Positions 16,221 through 25,132 of a DNA stretch of 64,000 nt are shown here, one piece after another. The stretch comes from Trebonia sp963811335 (lineage in GTDB: Bacteria; Actinomycetota; Actinomycetes; Streptosporangiales; Streptosporangiaceae). Location: positions 1-64,000 of the forward strand of contig CAWERB010000027.1 of assembly GCA_963811335.1 (NCBI GenBank), read 5' to 3'. The notes beneath the pieces are model-generated. The model saw only the letters and a list, made by a program, of their open reading frames with translations, was not told the DNA's origin and did no database searches. Made by a program: the position numbers and the translations under genes. Position 1 is the stretch's first letter; each line of letters opens with the position of its first letter.

Positions 16221-18011
16221 CTAGCGACGTGCTCGCTCAAGTGCGTCCCAGAAACCGCGGCGCAGCGCGTGCCGCACCTCGTCGTGCAGCAGGAAGTCGA
16301 TCGGCAGCGCCGACCCCTGCAACAGCCTCGCCTCAAGGTCCGAGGGCATCCTCGGCTTTCTGGCGAGTACGGCCTCAAGCCACAGCGCCGGAGCGTCACG
16401 CGCCACCGATTCGCCGAACGCCTGGCCTTCCTCGTGTGCCGACTGCACCGCGTCCCCGAGCGAGACGCCGGGCGCACCGCCCGGGTAACCGCCGGGGCCG
16501 ACAAGGCCTATGGGGCCGGACGGCGCGACGACGTCCTGCTGCACGGCTGGGACCGGGGCGGCCAGCGGTGGCACCTGGCCGCTAGGTACGCCCTGGCGCA
16601 CGGCGGCCGACGGTACGTAGGGCAGCGCAGGCTGCCCGCCCGTCGGCTGGCCGCTCGGGTGCTGCCCGTTCGGCTGCTGGCCGCCCGTCAGCTGGCCGTT
16701 CGGCTGCTGGCCGCCCTGGAACTGGCCGCCCTGGAACTGGCCGCCAGGCGGCTGGCCGCCGGGCGGCTGAGCTCCCGGCTGCCTGGCCATGACGACCTCC
16801 GCCGCGGTGGGCGGTGGCGGGGCGGGCGGCGTGCTCGCCGGCGCGAGCACCCCGGGCGGCCCGGCGGGCGCCGCGTCACGGGTAGGCAGCCGCCGGATCT
16901 GAGCCGAGCCGGCGCCGACGTTGCCCGGCGGCACCGGGACGACGACGGGCGCGGCGTAGATGTCCTGATGCGCCGCCGGCATCGGCGTCGGCATCGGCGT
17001 CGGCATCGGCGCCTGCGCCTGCGCCAGGTAGTCGGGAGCAGGGGCGGGAGCGTAGTCCGGCGTCCCGTACTCGATCGCGGTCCCGTATTCGACGGCCGGG
17101 CCTTGATCGGCGGCCGCCCGGTGGTCGGCAACAGGCGGGTAGTCCGCGGGGGCGCCGTAATCCACGGACGCGCTGTAGTTCACGCTGGCGTTCAGGTCAG
17201 GCACGGCGCCGAAGTCCGCAGCCATGGCGGCGTCCGGCCGCGGCGCCTGGGCCTGGGCCTGGGACTGGGCCTGGTCCGGCTGCGCGGCTTCCGGTGCCGG
17301 CGCGGCGTCGCCCGGATGCTGCTGCCCGGGCTCCGGCCTGCTCTGCTGCGCGTACCCGACGACACGTCCCGTTGCGGGCATCTTGCCGTTCGCGCTGCTC
17401 ACGTGGTGACCGTTGCCGTTTATCGCGGGGCGGAGCGCGAGCGCTTCCGACTCGTCCGGGCGCGGGGGCTCGGCCCCGGAGATCAGCTCAACGTAGGGCC
17501 GCAGGTGCGCGGCGTTGATCTCCACGAAGTCATCGCACTCCTGCCGGAGCGCGCGGGACGCCGCCCAGCTGCCCTCAAGGCCGACGTGCAGCAGCGTGAC
17601 CCGTAGGCCCATGTCCTGAACGTCGGCGATCACCTGCGCGAGGTCCTCCTCGGCGCTGACCACCACGACGTCACTGACGGCCTTGTTCTGCGCCAGCGTC
17701 GTGAGGTCCCGGCGAATCTCGCTTTCGACGCCCTCCCGGCGGCCCGGCCGCGTCCTGACCATCCGGAGCTTGACGCCGGGCAGGTCGGCAAGGGTCTCGT
17801 GATCGGCGGTCCGCCGACCCTCAACGGTCGCCTCGTACCAGTAGCAGCGCAGCAGCGGAAGCCTGGTGCGCTCCATGGCCAGGCTGCCGAACAGTTGCAG
17901 CAGCCCCGCATAATCCCAGGACACTGACTCGCGGCGGCGCGTACCATGCACCGCCATAGCACCGTCCGCTAGCACATAGCCCGCGTCGACGAACAGCACG
18001 CAGCGATCCAC
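16221..18011 (-). CDS. NYN (PIN-like) domain protein with long low-complexity linker
   Basis: About 596 residues from GTG 18011 (AGGCAGG upstream; the ATG at 18029 is an alternative). Residues 1-190 form a NYN/LabA-type PIN-like nuclease domain: CVLFVDAGYVLADGAMAVHG with the first acidic residue, GVKLRMVRTRPGRREGVESE, and VSDVVVVSAEEDLAQVIADV with the later acidic pair. Residues 200-520 are Pro/Gln/Ala-rich with short tandem repeats (GGQFQGGQFQGGQQPNGQ, PMPTPMPTPMP). The last 75 residues are an ordered domain (DFLLHDEVRHALRRGFWDAL). NYN proteins are predicted RNases; the disordered middle could scaffold or phase-separate (inference). Divergent from pyrE. Confidence 0.8.
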   Translation of the reverse strand: MDRCVLFVDAGYVLADGAMAVHGTRRRESVSWDYAGLLQLFGSLAMERTRLPLLRCYWYEATVEGRRTADHETLADLPGVKLRMVRTRPGRREGVESEIRRDLTTLAQNKAVSDVVVVSAEEDLAQVIADVQDMGLRVTLLHVGLEGSWAASRALRQECDDFVEINAAHLRPYVELISGAEPPRPDESEALALRPAINGNGHHVSSANGKMPATGRVVGYAQQSRPEPGQQHPGDAAPAPEAAQPDQAQSQAQAQAPRPDAAMAADFGAVPDLNASVNYSASVDYGAPADYPPVADHRAAADQGPAVEYGTAIEYGTPDYAPAPAPDYLAQAQAPMPTPMPTPMPAAHQDIYAAPVVVPVPPGNVGAGSAQIRRLPTRDAAPAGPPGVLAPASTPPAPPPPTAAEVVMARQPGAQPPGGQPPGGQFQGGQFQGGQQPNGQLTGGQQPNGQHPSGQPTGGQPALPYVPSAAVRQGVPSGQVPPLAAPVPAVQQDVVAPSGPIGLVGPGGYPGGAPGVSLGDAVQSAHEEGQAFGESVARDAPALWLEAVLARKPRMPSDLEARLLQGSALPIDFLLHDEVRHALRRGFWDALERARR

Positions 18012-18173
18012 TCCACACCTGCCTTTCACAGTGCGAGAACATGCCAGCTCAGAAACCGCATAGAGACAGCAGTCAGATGTCCTCCGCCCCCTCTAGGGTA
18101 ATAAAGCGCACCGCCCGCGAAGGCCGTTCCGCAGGAACTCACGCCGTGTAACGCTCCCGTATGCTCTGGAGAC

Positions 18174-18707
18174 GTGGATGATCGTGAGACACTGCTGGCC
18201 GGGATCAAGGCCAAGGGAATCGTGCACGGCGACTTCGAGCTGTCGGCGGGCGGGCATGCCACCAGCTACGTGGACCTGCGTCGGGTAACGCTCGACGGCC
18301 GGCTCGCGCCGCTGGTCGGCCGGGTACTGCTGAACGCCACCGCCGGGCTGTCCTACGACGCTGTGGGGGGGCTCACACTCGGTGCGGACCCGGTGGCGGC
18401 GGCCATGATGCACGCGGCGGCCAGCCGGGGCACCCCGATCGACGCGTTCGTGGTGCGGAAGGCAGGCAAGGCACACGGGCTGCAGCGGCGGATCGAGGGA
18501 CCCGACGTGCACGGCCGCCGGGTGCTCGCGCTCGAGGACACCTCGACGACCGGCAACTCCGTGCTCACCGCCGTTGACGCGCTGAGCGAGGCAGGCGCGG
18601 AGGTAATCGGCGTCGCGGTCATTGTCGACCGTGGCGCCAGGCAAAAAGTTATCGACCGCGGCCTGCCCTATATCGCGGTATACGAGCTCGACGAGGTCGG
18701 CGTCTAG
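18174..18707 (+). CDS. pyrE: Orotate phosphoribosyltransferase
   Basis: A 177-residue enzyme starting at GTG 18174 with GGAG four bases upstream. It converts orotate and PRPP to OMP, the fifth step of UMP synthesis. The PRPP-binding motif is VLALEDTSTTGNSVLTAVDA. Substrate-binding stretches include FELSAGGHATSYVDLRRVTL and FVVRKAGKAHGLQRRIEGP with the catalytic loop Lys/His. Length is normal for the family. It stands alone, away from the other pyr genes, and is divergent from the NYN gene across about 160 bp. Confidence 0.93.
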   Translation: MDDRETLLAGIKAKGIVHGDFELSAGGHATSYVDLRRVTLDGRLAPLVGRVLLNATAGLSYDAVGGLTLGADPVAAAMMHAAASRGTPIDAFVVRKAGKAHGLQRRIEGPDVHGRRVLALEDTSTTGNSVLTAVDALSEAGAEVIGVAVIVDRGARQKVIDRGLPYIAVYELDEVGV

Positions 18708-18728
18708 CGATCTTGGCCAGCTAAGTGG

Positions 18729-19382
18729 CTAGCGCCGGATCCGGTGGCTGTGCGGGGCGCCGTCGCCCGCCGCGGCGGCGGCCTCCCTGCGGAACTCGCG
18801 CACCCGGTGGACGACGAACCCGATGACCGCGAGCACCACCACGGCGACCACGATGTAGGAGATCACCGACAGGCTGTGGTTGACCTTGGTCCACTCGCCG
18901 CCGATGCTGTAGCCGATGCTGGACAGCACCACCACGTAAACCAGGGTGCCGATCCCGCTGAGCACGCCGAAGCGGACCGGCGGAATCTCCACGACCCCGG
19001 CCACGATCGACGCGAAGGCCCGGATGAAGGGCAGCATGCGGGCCACCGGCAGCGCCCACGCGCCGCGCCCGACGAGGAACCGCTCGGCCCGCGCCACGTC
19101 CGACTCGGTAATCAGCAGATACCGGCCCCAGCGGTGCACCAGCGGCTTGCCGCCGACCCAGCCGACCCCGTAGGAGATATAGGATCCGGCGAGCTCCGCG
19201 AGCGTGCCCAGGACGATCACCAGCAGCAGCGAGGGGTGCTGCTCAGTTCCCGGGATGGCGCCGGAGGCGACCGCGCCGCCGAGCAGGAAGGTCAGCTCGG
19301 AGGAAATCGGCACGCACATCGCTTCGAGCACGCCGAACAGGACGACGGCGTAGATGGCGTGCGAAACGAGGAAGCTCTCCAT
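18729..19382 (-). CDS. DedA-family membrane protein
   Basis: 217 residues from ATG 19382, which has AAAGGTGG upstream; the ORF start at 19415 lacks this. Five or six membrane helices, with the SNARE-associated/DedA signature: ISSELTFLLGGAVASGA (E in the first reentrant loop), GSYISYGVGWVGGKPLVHRW, FLVGRGAWALPVARMLPFIR (the conserved G-R-F/M-x-P-x-R motif) and FASIVAGVVEIPPVRF. DedA proteins flip polyprenyl phosphate or phospholipid and support envelope homeostasis. Convergent with pyrE (about 20 bp between stops). Confidence 0.9.
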   Translation of the reverse strand: MESFLVSHAIYAVVLFGVLEAMCVPISSELTFLLGGAVASGAIPGTEQHPSLLLVIVLGTLAELAGSYISYGVGWVGGKPLVHRWGRYLLITESDVARAERFLVGRGAWALPVARMLPFIRAFASIVAGVVEIPPVRFGVLSGIGTLVYVVVLSSIGYSIGGEWTKVNHSLSVISYIVVAVVVLAVIGFVVHRVREFRREAAAAAGDGAPHSHRIRR

Positions 19383-19550
19383 GGCCACCTTTGTACCCCA
19401 TGGCGGGGACGGCAACGTCCGGTTCAGGTCGTAGGAGCCTCTGAGGTTTCACTGAATTTCCGCAAAGCCCCCGGGGCCAAGCCGGCCTCAAGCGGGCCAG
19501 GACCGCCCACTACAGTGGCAGCAGACCCACCGACACAGGAGTTCATTCCC

Positions 19551-20573
19551 ATGCCGATCGCGACCCCAGAGATCTACGCGCAGATGCTCGACCGGGCCAA
19601 GCAGCAGGGCTTCGCCTACCCGGCCATCAACGTGACGTCAAGCCAGACGCTGAACGCGGCGCTCAAGGGCTTCGCCGATGCCGAGAGCGACGGGATCCTC
19701 CAGATCTCCACCGGCGGGGCCGAGTACCTGTCCGGCCAGTCGGTCAAGGACATGGTCACCGGCGCGACCGCGCTCGCCGAGTTCGCCCACGTCGTCGCCG
19801 GCCGTTACCCGGTCAACGTGGCGCTGCACACCGATCACTGCCCCAAGGGCAAGCTCGACGGCTACATGCGCCCGCTCGTCGCGATCTCCGCCGAGCGGGT
19901 GAAGAGCGGCAAGGAGCCGCTGTTCCAGTCGCACATGTGGGACGGCTCGGCGGTGCCGCTTGTGGAGAACCTGGAGATCGCCAAGGACCTCCTCGCCAGG
20001 TGCGCCGAGGCCAAGATCGTCATGGAACTGGAGATCGGCGTCGTCGGCGGCGAGGAAGACGGCATCGTCGGCGAGATCAACGAGAAGCTGTACTCGACAA
20101 CGGAGGATGCCCTGGCCACGGCGGAGGCGCTGGGCCTTGGCGAGCGCGGCCGGTACATTCTCGCCGCGACCTTCGGCAACGTGCACGGCGTCTACAAGCC
20201 AGGCCACGTCAAGCTCCGCCCGAGCGTGCTCAAGGAGATCCAGGACGCGGTGGGCGCCAAGTACGGCAAGGAAAAGCCGTTCGACCTGGTCTTCCACGGC
20301 GGCTCCGGCTCTGCGGAGTCCGAGATCCGCGAGGCGATCGGCTACGGCGTGGTGAAGATGAACGTCGACACCGACACCCAGTACGCGTTCACCCGCCCGG
20401 TCGCCGCGCACATGTTCAGCAACTACGACGGCGTGCTCAAGGTGGACGGCGAGGTGGGCAACAAGAAGGCCTACGACCCGCGCGCCTGGGGCAAGTCGGC
20501 CGAGGCGGGCATGGCGGCGCGGGTCACCCAGGCCTGCCAGGACCTGCTGTCCGCCGGCACCAAGCTTTCCTAA
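19551..20573 (+). CDS. fba: Class II fructose-bisphosphate aldolase
   Basis: 340 residues from ATG 19551 (ACAGGAG nine bases upstream). The open frame extends much further upstream, but that part is antisense to the DedA gene. Zinc and active-site signatures of class II aldolases are present: NVALHTDHCPKGKLDGYMRP, ELEIGVVGGEEDG, TFGNVHGVYKPGHVKLRP, FHGGSGS and MNVDTDTQYAFTRP. It cleaves fructose 1,6-bisphosphate in glycolysis and makes it in gluconeogenesis. Monocistronic by appearance. Confidence 0.96.
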   Translation: MPIATPEIYAQMLDRAKQQGFAYPAINVTSSQTLNAALKGFADAESDGILQISTGGAEYLSGQSVKDMVTGATALAEFAHVVAGRYPVNVALHTDHCPKGKLDGYMRPLVAISAERVKSGKEPLFQSHMWDGSAVPLVENLEIAKDLLARCAEAKIVMELEIGVVGGEEDGIVGEINEKLYSTTEDALATAEALGLGERGRYILAATFGNVHGVYKPGHVKLRPSVLKEIQDAVGAKYGKEKPFDLVFHGGSGSAESEIREAIGYGVVKMNVDTDTQYAFTRPVAAHMFSNYDGVLKVDGEVGNKKAYDPRAWGKSAEAGMAARVTQACQDLLSAGTKLS

Positions 20574-20740
20574 GATTTATTCGCCCGAACGGGAGCGTGT
20601 TTCACCGTTTCCGTCCGTGACCCGGGGGTCGCGGGCGGAGGGAGCGCCATCGCGCAGTCGGCGCCCCGACAAAACCTCTCGGGGACGCCGAACGCGCGCT
20701 GGCTCCCCCCGCGCCCCCGCTTTCCCTGGCTCGGGCGAAG

Positions 20741-20783
20741 ATGGTGGACATTAGGCACACTCCGCTGTGCCAAATGTCCACCA
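20741..20783. terminator. Long inverted repeat between convergent genes
   Basis: TGGTGGACATTAGGCACA and its reverse complement (one mismatch in 18) flank a 6-nt loop. It stands between fba and the convergent DUF3151 gene. There is no T-run on either side, so if it terminates transcription it does so as a bidirectional structural barrier. Confidence 0.55.
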
Positions 20784-21208
20784 TAGGCGTCGTTAAGTTC
20801 AGTTCCTGGAAGGCTTCCTTGCTGCTGTCGGCTAGGAACGCCCAGCAGCGCTGTTCTTCTTCAGTCTCATCGAATGTCGCCTGCGGCTCTCGCCAGGGCG
20901 GCGAGGCAGCGGAGGAAGCCTCGGTTGGGCTCGTGGGACCAGGGGACGGGGCCGTGGCCCTTCCAGCCGTTTCTCCTGAGGGCGTCCAGGCTGCGGTGGT
21001 AGCCGGTGCGGGCGTAGGCGTAGGCCTCGACTGGACGGCCACGGTCCAGGGCTGCCTCTGCGAGCAGCGCCCAGGCGAGCGAGAACGCTGGGTACTTGGC
21101 TGCTACGTCTACCGGAGCTGCGCCCGAAGCCAGGAGGGCCTCGGCTTGCGCCGTCGGGGGCAGCAGGGTGGCGGGGGGCTCGCCTAGCAGGTTTACGTGA
21201 TCGCTCAT
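20784..21208 (-). pseudogene. DUF3151 family protein, frameshifted
   Basis: ATG at 21208. The first frame encodes MSDHVNLLGEPPATLLPPTA, then AFSLAWALLAEAALDRGRPV, YAYARTGYHRSLDALRRNGW, and WSHEPNRGFLRCLAALARAA. It then stops (20867) just where the conserved end of the family, DETEEEQRCWAFLADSSKEA then FQELNL, continues in the next frame. One inserted or deleted base near 20870-20880 explains this. In the shifted frame no stop occurs before the inverted repeat. DUF3151 proteins are about 140-residue helical actinobacterial proteins of unknown function. Divergent from purA. Confidence 0.75.
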
Positions 21209-21380
21209 GGGGATGAGTCTGCCAGACCTGCTGGCGGGCGGCTGTCGCGGACCGGTTGTCGCGGACAGGTTGTCGCGGACTAGGTTCCACCAGGGCGTTT
21301 CGGGTACTCTCTGTACGCAAGAGCCCCTGTCGCGCGCTTGCGCTGCCAGGGGCTTTCGTCGTGTGAAAGGCGTGAAGATA

Positions 21381-22727
21381 ATGCCGGCGATCGTGCTGAT
21401 CGGTGCCCAGTGGGGCGACGAGGGTAAGGGCAAGGCGACCGACCTGCTCGGGGACCGTGTCCAGTACGTCGTCCGGTACCAAGGCGGCAACAACGCCGGG
21501 CATACGGTGGTGATCGGGGATGAGAAGTACGCACTGCACGTGCTGCCGTCCGGCGTGCTGTCCCCGAACGTCACGCCGGTCATCGGCAACGGCGTGGTCA
21601 TCGACCCCAAGGTGCTTTTCGAAGAGATCGACGCCCTTGAGGCGCGCGGGGTCAGCTGCGAGCGCCTGCTCGTCAGCGCGAGCGCGCACCTGATCATGCC
21701 GTACCACCGGGCGCTGGATAAGGTCAGCGAGCGGTTCCTCGGCAACGCCAAGATCGGCACCACCGGCCGTGGCATCGGGCCGACCTACGGCGACAAGATC
21801 GCGCGCGTGGGCATCCGGGTCCAGGACCTGTTTGACCCCGGCATCCTCCAGCAGAAGCTCGAGCTGGCGCTGCGGGACAAGAACCAGCTACTCACGAAGG
21901 TCTACAACCGCCGCGGCGTGGACCCGAAGCAGGTCGCCGACGAGTACCTGGCCTACGGCGACCGGCTGCGACCGTACGTCGCCGACGTGGGCCTGGTGCT
22001 GGCGAAGGCGCTCGACAACGGCGAGACCGTGCTCCTCGAGGGCGCGCAGGGCTCGCTGCTCGACATCGATCACGGCACCTACCCGTTCGTCACCTCGTCC
22101 AACCCGACCGCCGGCGGGGCGTGCGTCGGGGCGGGCGTCGGCCCGACCCGGATCGGCAAGGTGATCGGCATCGTCAAGGCGTACACCACCCGGGTCGGGT
22201 CCGGCCCGTTCCCCACTGAGCTCAAGGACGAATGGGGCGAGTACCTGCGCAAGACCGGCGGCGAGTTCGGCGTGACCACCGGCCGGGCCCGCCGCTGCGG
22301 CTGGTTCGACGCGGTGATCGCCCGGTACGCCGCCCGGGTGAACGGCGTCACGGACTTCTTCGTCACCAAGCTCGACGTGCTGTCATCGCTCGACAAGGTG
22401 CCCGTCTGCGTGGCGTACGAGATCGACGGCAGGCGCTACGACGAGATCCCGATGACCCAGACCGAGTTCCACCATGCCAAGCCGGTGTACGAGTACCTGG
22501 ACGGCTGGTGGGAGGACATCTCCCACGCCCGCTTGTTCAGCGAACTGCCCAAGGCGGCGCAGGATTACGTCAAGGCGATCGAGGAGCTGTCCGGCGCGCC
22601 GGTCAGCGCGATCGGCGTCGGGACCGCGGCGCGACCAGACCCTCCAGATCCGCCCGCTCCTGTAATTCGTGGCCATCACCCTTTCCTGGCACATGTAGTG
22701 ACGCGGCGGCCGCTGAACCGCAACTAG
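21381..22727 (+). CDS. purA: Adenylosuccinate synthetase, 3' end frameshifted
   Basis: Starts at ATG 21381 with MPAIVLIGAQWGDEGKGKAT, the P-loop of the family. Also present: RYQGGNNAGHTVVIGDEKYA, IGTTGRGIGPTYGDK, EGAQGSLLDIDHGTYPFVTS and TTRVGSGPFPTEL. It joins IMP and aspartate with GTP in AMP synthesis; purB is at 26.2 kb. Near the end the expected IGVG-P-R-DQTLQI is broken by an extra A at 22623. The correct frame would stop at 22665 (...RDQTLQIRPLL), whereas the present frame runs on to 22727 with an unrelated Pro-rich tail. Probably a consensus error, or a slightly altered C-terminus. Confidence 0.88.
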   Translation: MPAIVLIGAQWGDEGKGKATDLLGDRVQYVVRYQGGNNAGHTVVIGDEKYALHVLPSGVLSPNVTPVIGNGVVIDPKVLFEEIDALEARGVSCERLLVSASAHLIMPYHRALDKVSERFLGNAKIGTTGRGIGPTYGDKIARVGIRVQDLFDPGILQQKLELALRDKNQLLTKVYNRRGVDPKQVADEYLAYGDRLRPYVADVGLVLAKALDNGETVLLEGAQGSLLDIDHGTYPFVTSSNPTAGGACVGAGVGPTRIGKVIGIVKAYTTRVGSGPFPTELKDEWGEYLRKTGGEFGVTTGRARRCGWFDAVIARYAARVNGVTDFFVTKLDVLSSLDKVPVCVAYEIDGRRYDEIPMTQTEFHHAKPVYEYLDGWWEDISHARLFSELPKAAQDYVKAIEELSGAPVSAIGVGTAARPDPPDPPAPVIRGHHPFLAHVVTRRPLNRN

Positions 22728-22731
22728 GAAC

Positions 22732-23100
22732 GTGACCGAGAAAGCAGCAGGGACGCGCACTAGGGCTGAGACGGGCGAGCGGCCCGCGGGGACCGGCGCG
22801 GCCGCCGAGTTCGAGCGGCTCTACCGGGCGAATGTCGACGCGGTGACGGCGTATTTCGCCCGGCGGGCCGTCGACCCGCAGGTGGTCGCGGAGCGTACAG
22901 CCAGCAGCAGCACAAGCTTGAGCGGCTTGGTGGCCGGCGGGAACTCGACCCGGATCAGGTAGACGAGCTGCTCTCGCGGATCGACGCCGAGCGGGCGGCC
23001 CGCGGCCTGCTGTCCGAACTGGCCAGGCGGCCGCCCTCGGACTCACGCCGGGCACCGTGCGGATGCGGCTGATGCGGGAACATGGCGCTGCGCTCGCCCG
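22732..23100 (+). pseudogene. ECF sigma factor, internally deleted
   Basis: From GTG 22732 the frame gives AAEFERLYRANVDAVTAYFA then RRAVDPQVVAE, the start of sigma region 2 of a known actinobacterial sigma-70 subfamily. The rest of region 2 is missing. In another frame from about 22899 comes HKLERLGGRRELDPDQVDEL then LSRIDAERAARGLLSELA. The next 20 or so residues are missing, and the region 4 helix AALGLTPGTVRMRLM follows in a third frame. Two internal deletions and frame changes make it nonfunctional. Confidence 0.7.
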
Positions 23101-23640
23101 GACCACGGTGCCCGCGGCCCCTAAGCGGCACCTCACCGCGCGGCCGGTACTGCTGACGGCGGGCGCGGGCGGCCTGGCCGTCGCGGCCGCGGTCGGCACC
23201 CTGGTGGCGGCCGGCGGCGGCTCCCCGGCCTACGCAGCTGACCACGCACCCCAACGGCACGGTGACCCTCGCGGTGTACCAGTCATCCGGGATAGCCGGC
23301 GCCAACTCGAAGCTCCACGAGCTCGGTGACCGCGTGGTCGTGGTACCCGTCCGGCCCGGCTGCCCGAGCATCAGCCTCGCTGCCGGCCCCAGCCGTGCCC
23401 GCCACCGTCAGGTCTCGGTGGAGGCCAAGCGGGTCGGGCGACGGCTCGGTCACCGTGAACGCGCAAGGCATGCCGGCCGGTGACATCCTCGTGCTCGGTC
23501 ATCGTGGAGCAACGGCGGGCGGTTCACGGTCGGCGTCGTATGGATCAGCGGCCCACGACCGAGGGACACGGTGAGCCCGTGGGGGCCGTGCAGGACCCCG
23601 ACGATCCGGTGACTGGCACTCGAGCTGCGGCCAGCCAGGG
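23070..23640 (+). pseudogene. Single-pass membrane protein, broken
   Basis: Directly fused to the sigma remnant is REHGAALARTTVPAAPKRHL followed by one membrane helix (VLLTAGAGGLAVAAAVGTLV). An extracytoplasmic part in a shifted frame follows (TTHPNGTVTLAVYQSSGIAG, KLHELGDRVVVVPVRPGCPS), and then after another shift SGDGSVTVNAQGMPAGDILV. This is the usual neighbour of that sigma family, a membrane protein of unknown function with a conserved GANAKL-like segment. At least three frame breaks. Confidence 0.6.
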
Positions 23641-23879
23641 GCCCCCGGCCTGGTGGCGGCACCAGGCCGATGAGGAGCGCATGCGACGCCGACTGAGCCG
23701 GCCGGCGCCGTGCGGTCAGCACTAGCTGAGCGCGTCGCGGACGGGGGCGTCCCGGCGGCGGGAGGGCCTATCCACGAGTGGATGGGGCTTCCGCCGTCGC
23801 GCCTTCTATGCGGCGAGCGCGCGGGCTTGCGGGGACCTCGCGTCAGTCCCAGGGAATGGCCAGGGGTAGGCTCCCGGAC
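23641..23879. other. Region without a supported gene
   Basis: About 240 bp between the broken membrane protein and purD. No coherent reading frame or hairpin seen. Confidence 0.3.
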
Positions 23880-25132
23880 GTGCGAGTACTTGTCGATTGG
23901 CGGGGGCGGGCGGGAACACGCGATCGTGCGAGCGCTGAGCCGCGGACCCGGACGTTAGCGAGCTGCATGCGGCGCCAGGGAATCCCGGGATCGCGGAGCT
24001 GGCGGAGCTGCATGCGGTTTCTGCCAACGATCCCTCGGACGTGGTCCGGCTTGCTCGGCAGGTCGCGGCGGATCTTGTGGTGGTCGGGCCTGAGGCGCCG
24101 CTGGTGGCGGGCGTCGCCGACGCGCTGCGCGCTGCGGGGATCGCGGTCTTCGGGCCCGATGCTGCTGCGGCGCGGATCGAGGGGTCCAAGGCCTTCGCCA
24201 AGGAGGTCATGACCGCCGCGGGGATCCCGACCGCCGAGGCGCGGGTCGCCGGTCACGCCGGCCGAGGCGCGAGGACGCGCTGCGGGCCTTCGGGGCGCCG
24301 TACGTCGTCAAGGACGACGCGCTCGCCGCGGGCAAGGGCGTCGTGGTGACGGAGGATTTCTCCGCCGCCATGGCGCATGCGGGCTCCTGCGGGCGGGTGG
24401 TCATCGAGGAGTACCTGGACGGGCCCGAGGTCTCGCTGTTCGCGGTGGCGGACGGGCGGACGGCGGTGCCGTTGCTCGCGGCGCAGGACTTCAAGCGGGC
24501 GCATGACGGGGACCTAGGGCGCGAACACCGGGGGGATGGGGGCCTACGTGCCGCTGCCCTGGGCGCCGGACGGGCTCACCGGCGAGGTGATGGCGACGGT
24601 CGTGCAGCCGGCGATCGACGAGCTGGCCCGGCGCGGGACGCCATACCGCGGGACTGCTCTACGCCGGGCTCGCGCTGACCGCCAAGGGGGTCAAGGTGGT
24701 GGAGTTCAACGCGCGGTTCGGCGACCCCGAGACGCAGGTGGTGCTCGACCGGCTGGCCACTCCGCTGGCCGGCCTGCTGCACGGCTCCGCGGCCGGTGAC
24801 CTGGGAACCATGCCCCCGTTGAGCTGGCATCCTGGTGCGGCGGTCACCGTGGTCATCGCCGCGGCGGGTACCCCGGGACGACCCGGCCAAGGGCGACGTG
24901 ATCACGATCAAGGAACTTCCCGGCGGGCACCGAGGGCTACCTGCTGCACGCAGGCACCGCCCGCGCGGGCGGTGACCTGGTGACATCGGGCGGCCGGGTG
25001 CTCAACGCCGTCGGCTCGGGTCCCGACCTGGCGTCCGCGCGGGCCGCCGCGTACGCGATCGCGGAATGCGCCGAGTTCCGCGGTGGCTGGTACCGACGTG
25101 ACATCGCCGAGCGGGCAAGCGCCGACGGCTGA
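23880..25132 (+). pseudogene. purD: Phosphoribosylamine-glycine ligase, heavily frameshifted
   Basis: Successive frames rebuild a full PurD. It opens with MRVLV (GTG 23880), then IGGGGREHAIVRALS and ELHAAPGNPGIAELAELHAV. ADLVVVGPEAPLVAGVADAL, GPDAAAARIEGSKAFAKEVM and APYVVKDDALAAGKGVVVTE (ATP-grasp) follow, then VVIEEYLDGPEVSLFAVADG, GMGAYVPLPWAP and VEFNARFGDPETQVVLDRL. The end is LNAVGSGPDLASARAAAYAI, with a stop at 25130. I count at least seven frame changes, near 23895, 23940, 24250, 24275, 24515, 24655, 24870 and later. PurD is the second step of IMP synthesis and normally essential, while all conserved blocks survive. Clustered sequencing errors are therefore more likely than decay, although the neighbouring sigma gene carries true deletions. 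Confidence 0.85.

Noticed and set aside
18744..19550. Upstream extension of the aldolase ORF to 18744
   Set aside because: This part is antisense to the DedA gene; AGGAG and the conserved start are at 19551.
20867..21775. Long leftward ORF starting at 21775 as the DUF3151 gene
   Set aside because: The N-terminal part is antisense to purA; the conserved protein begins at ATG 21208.
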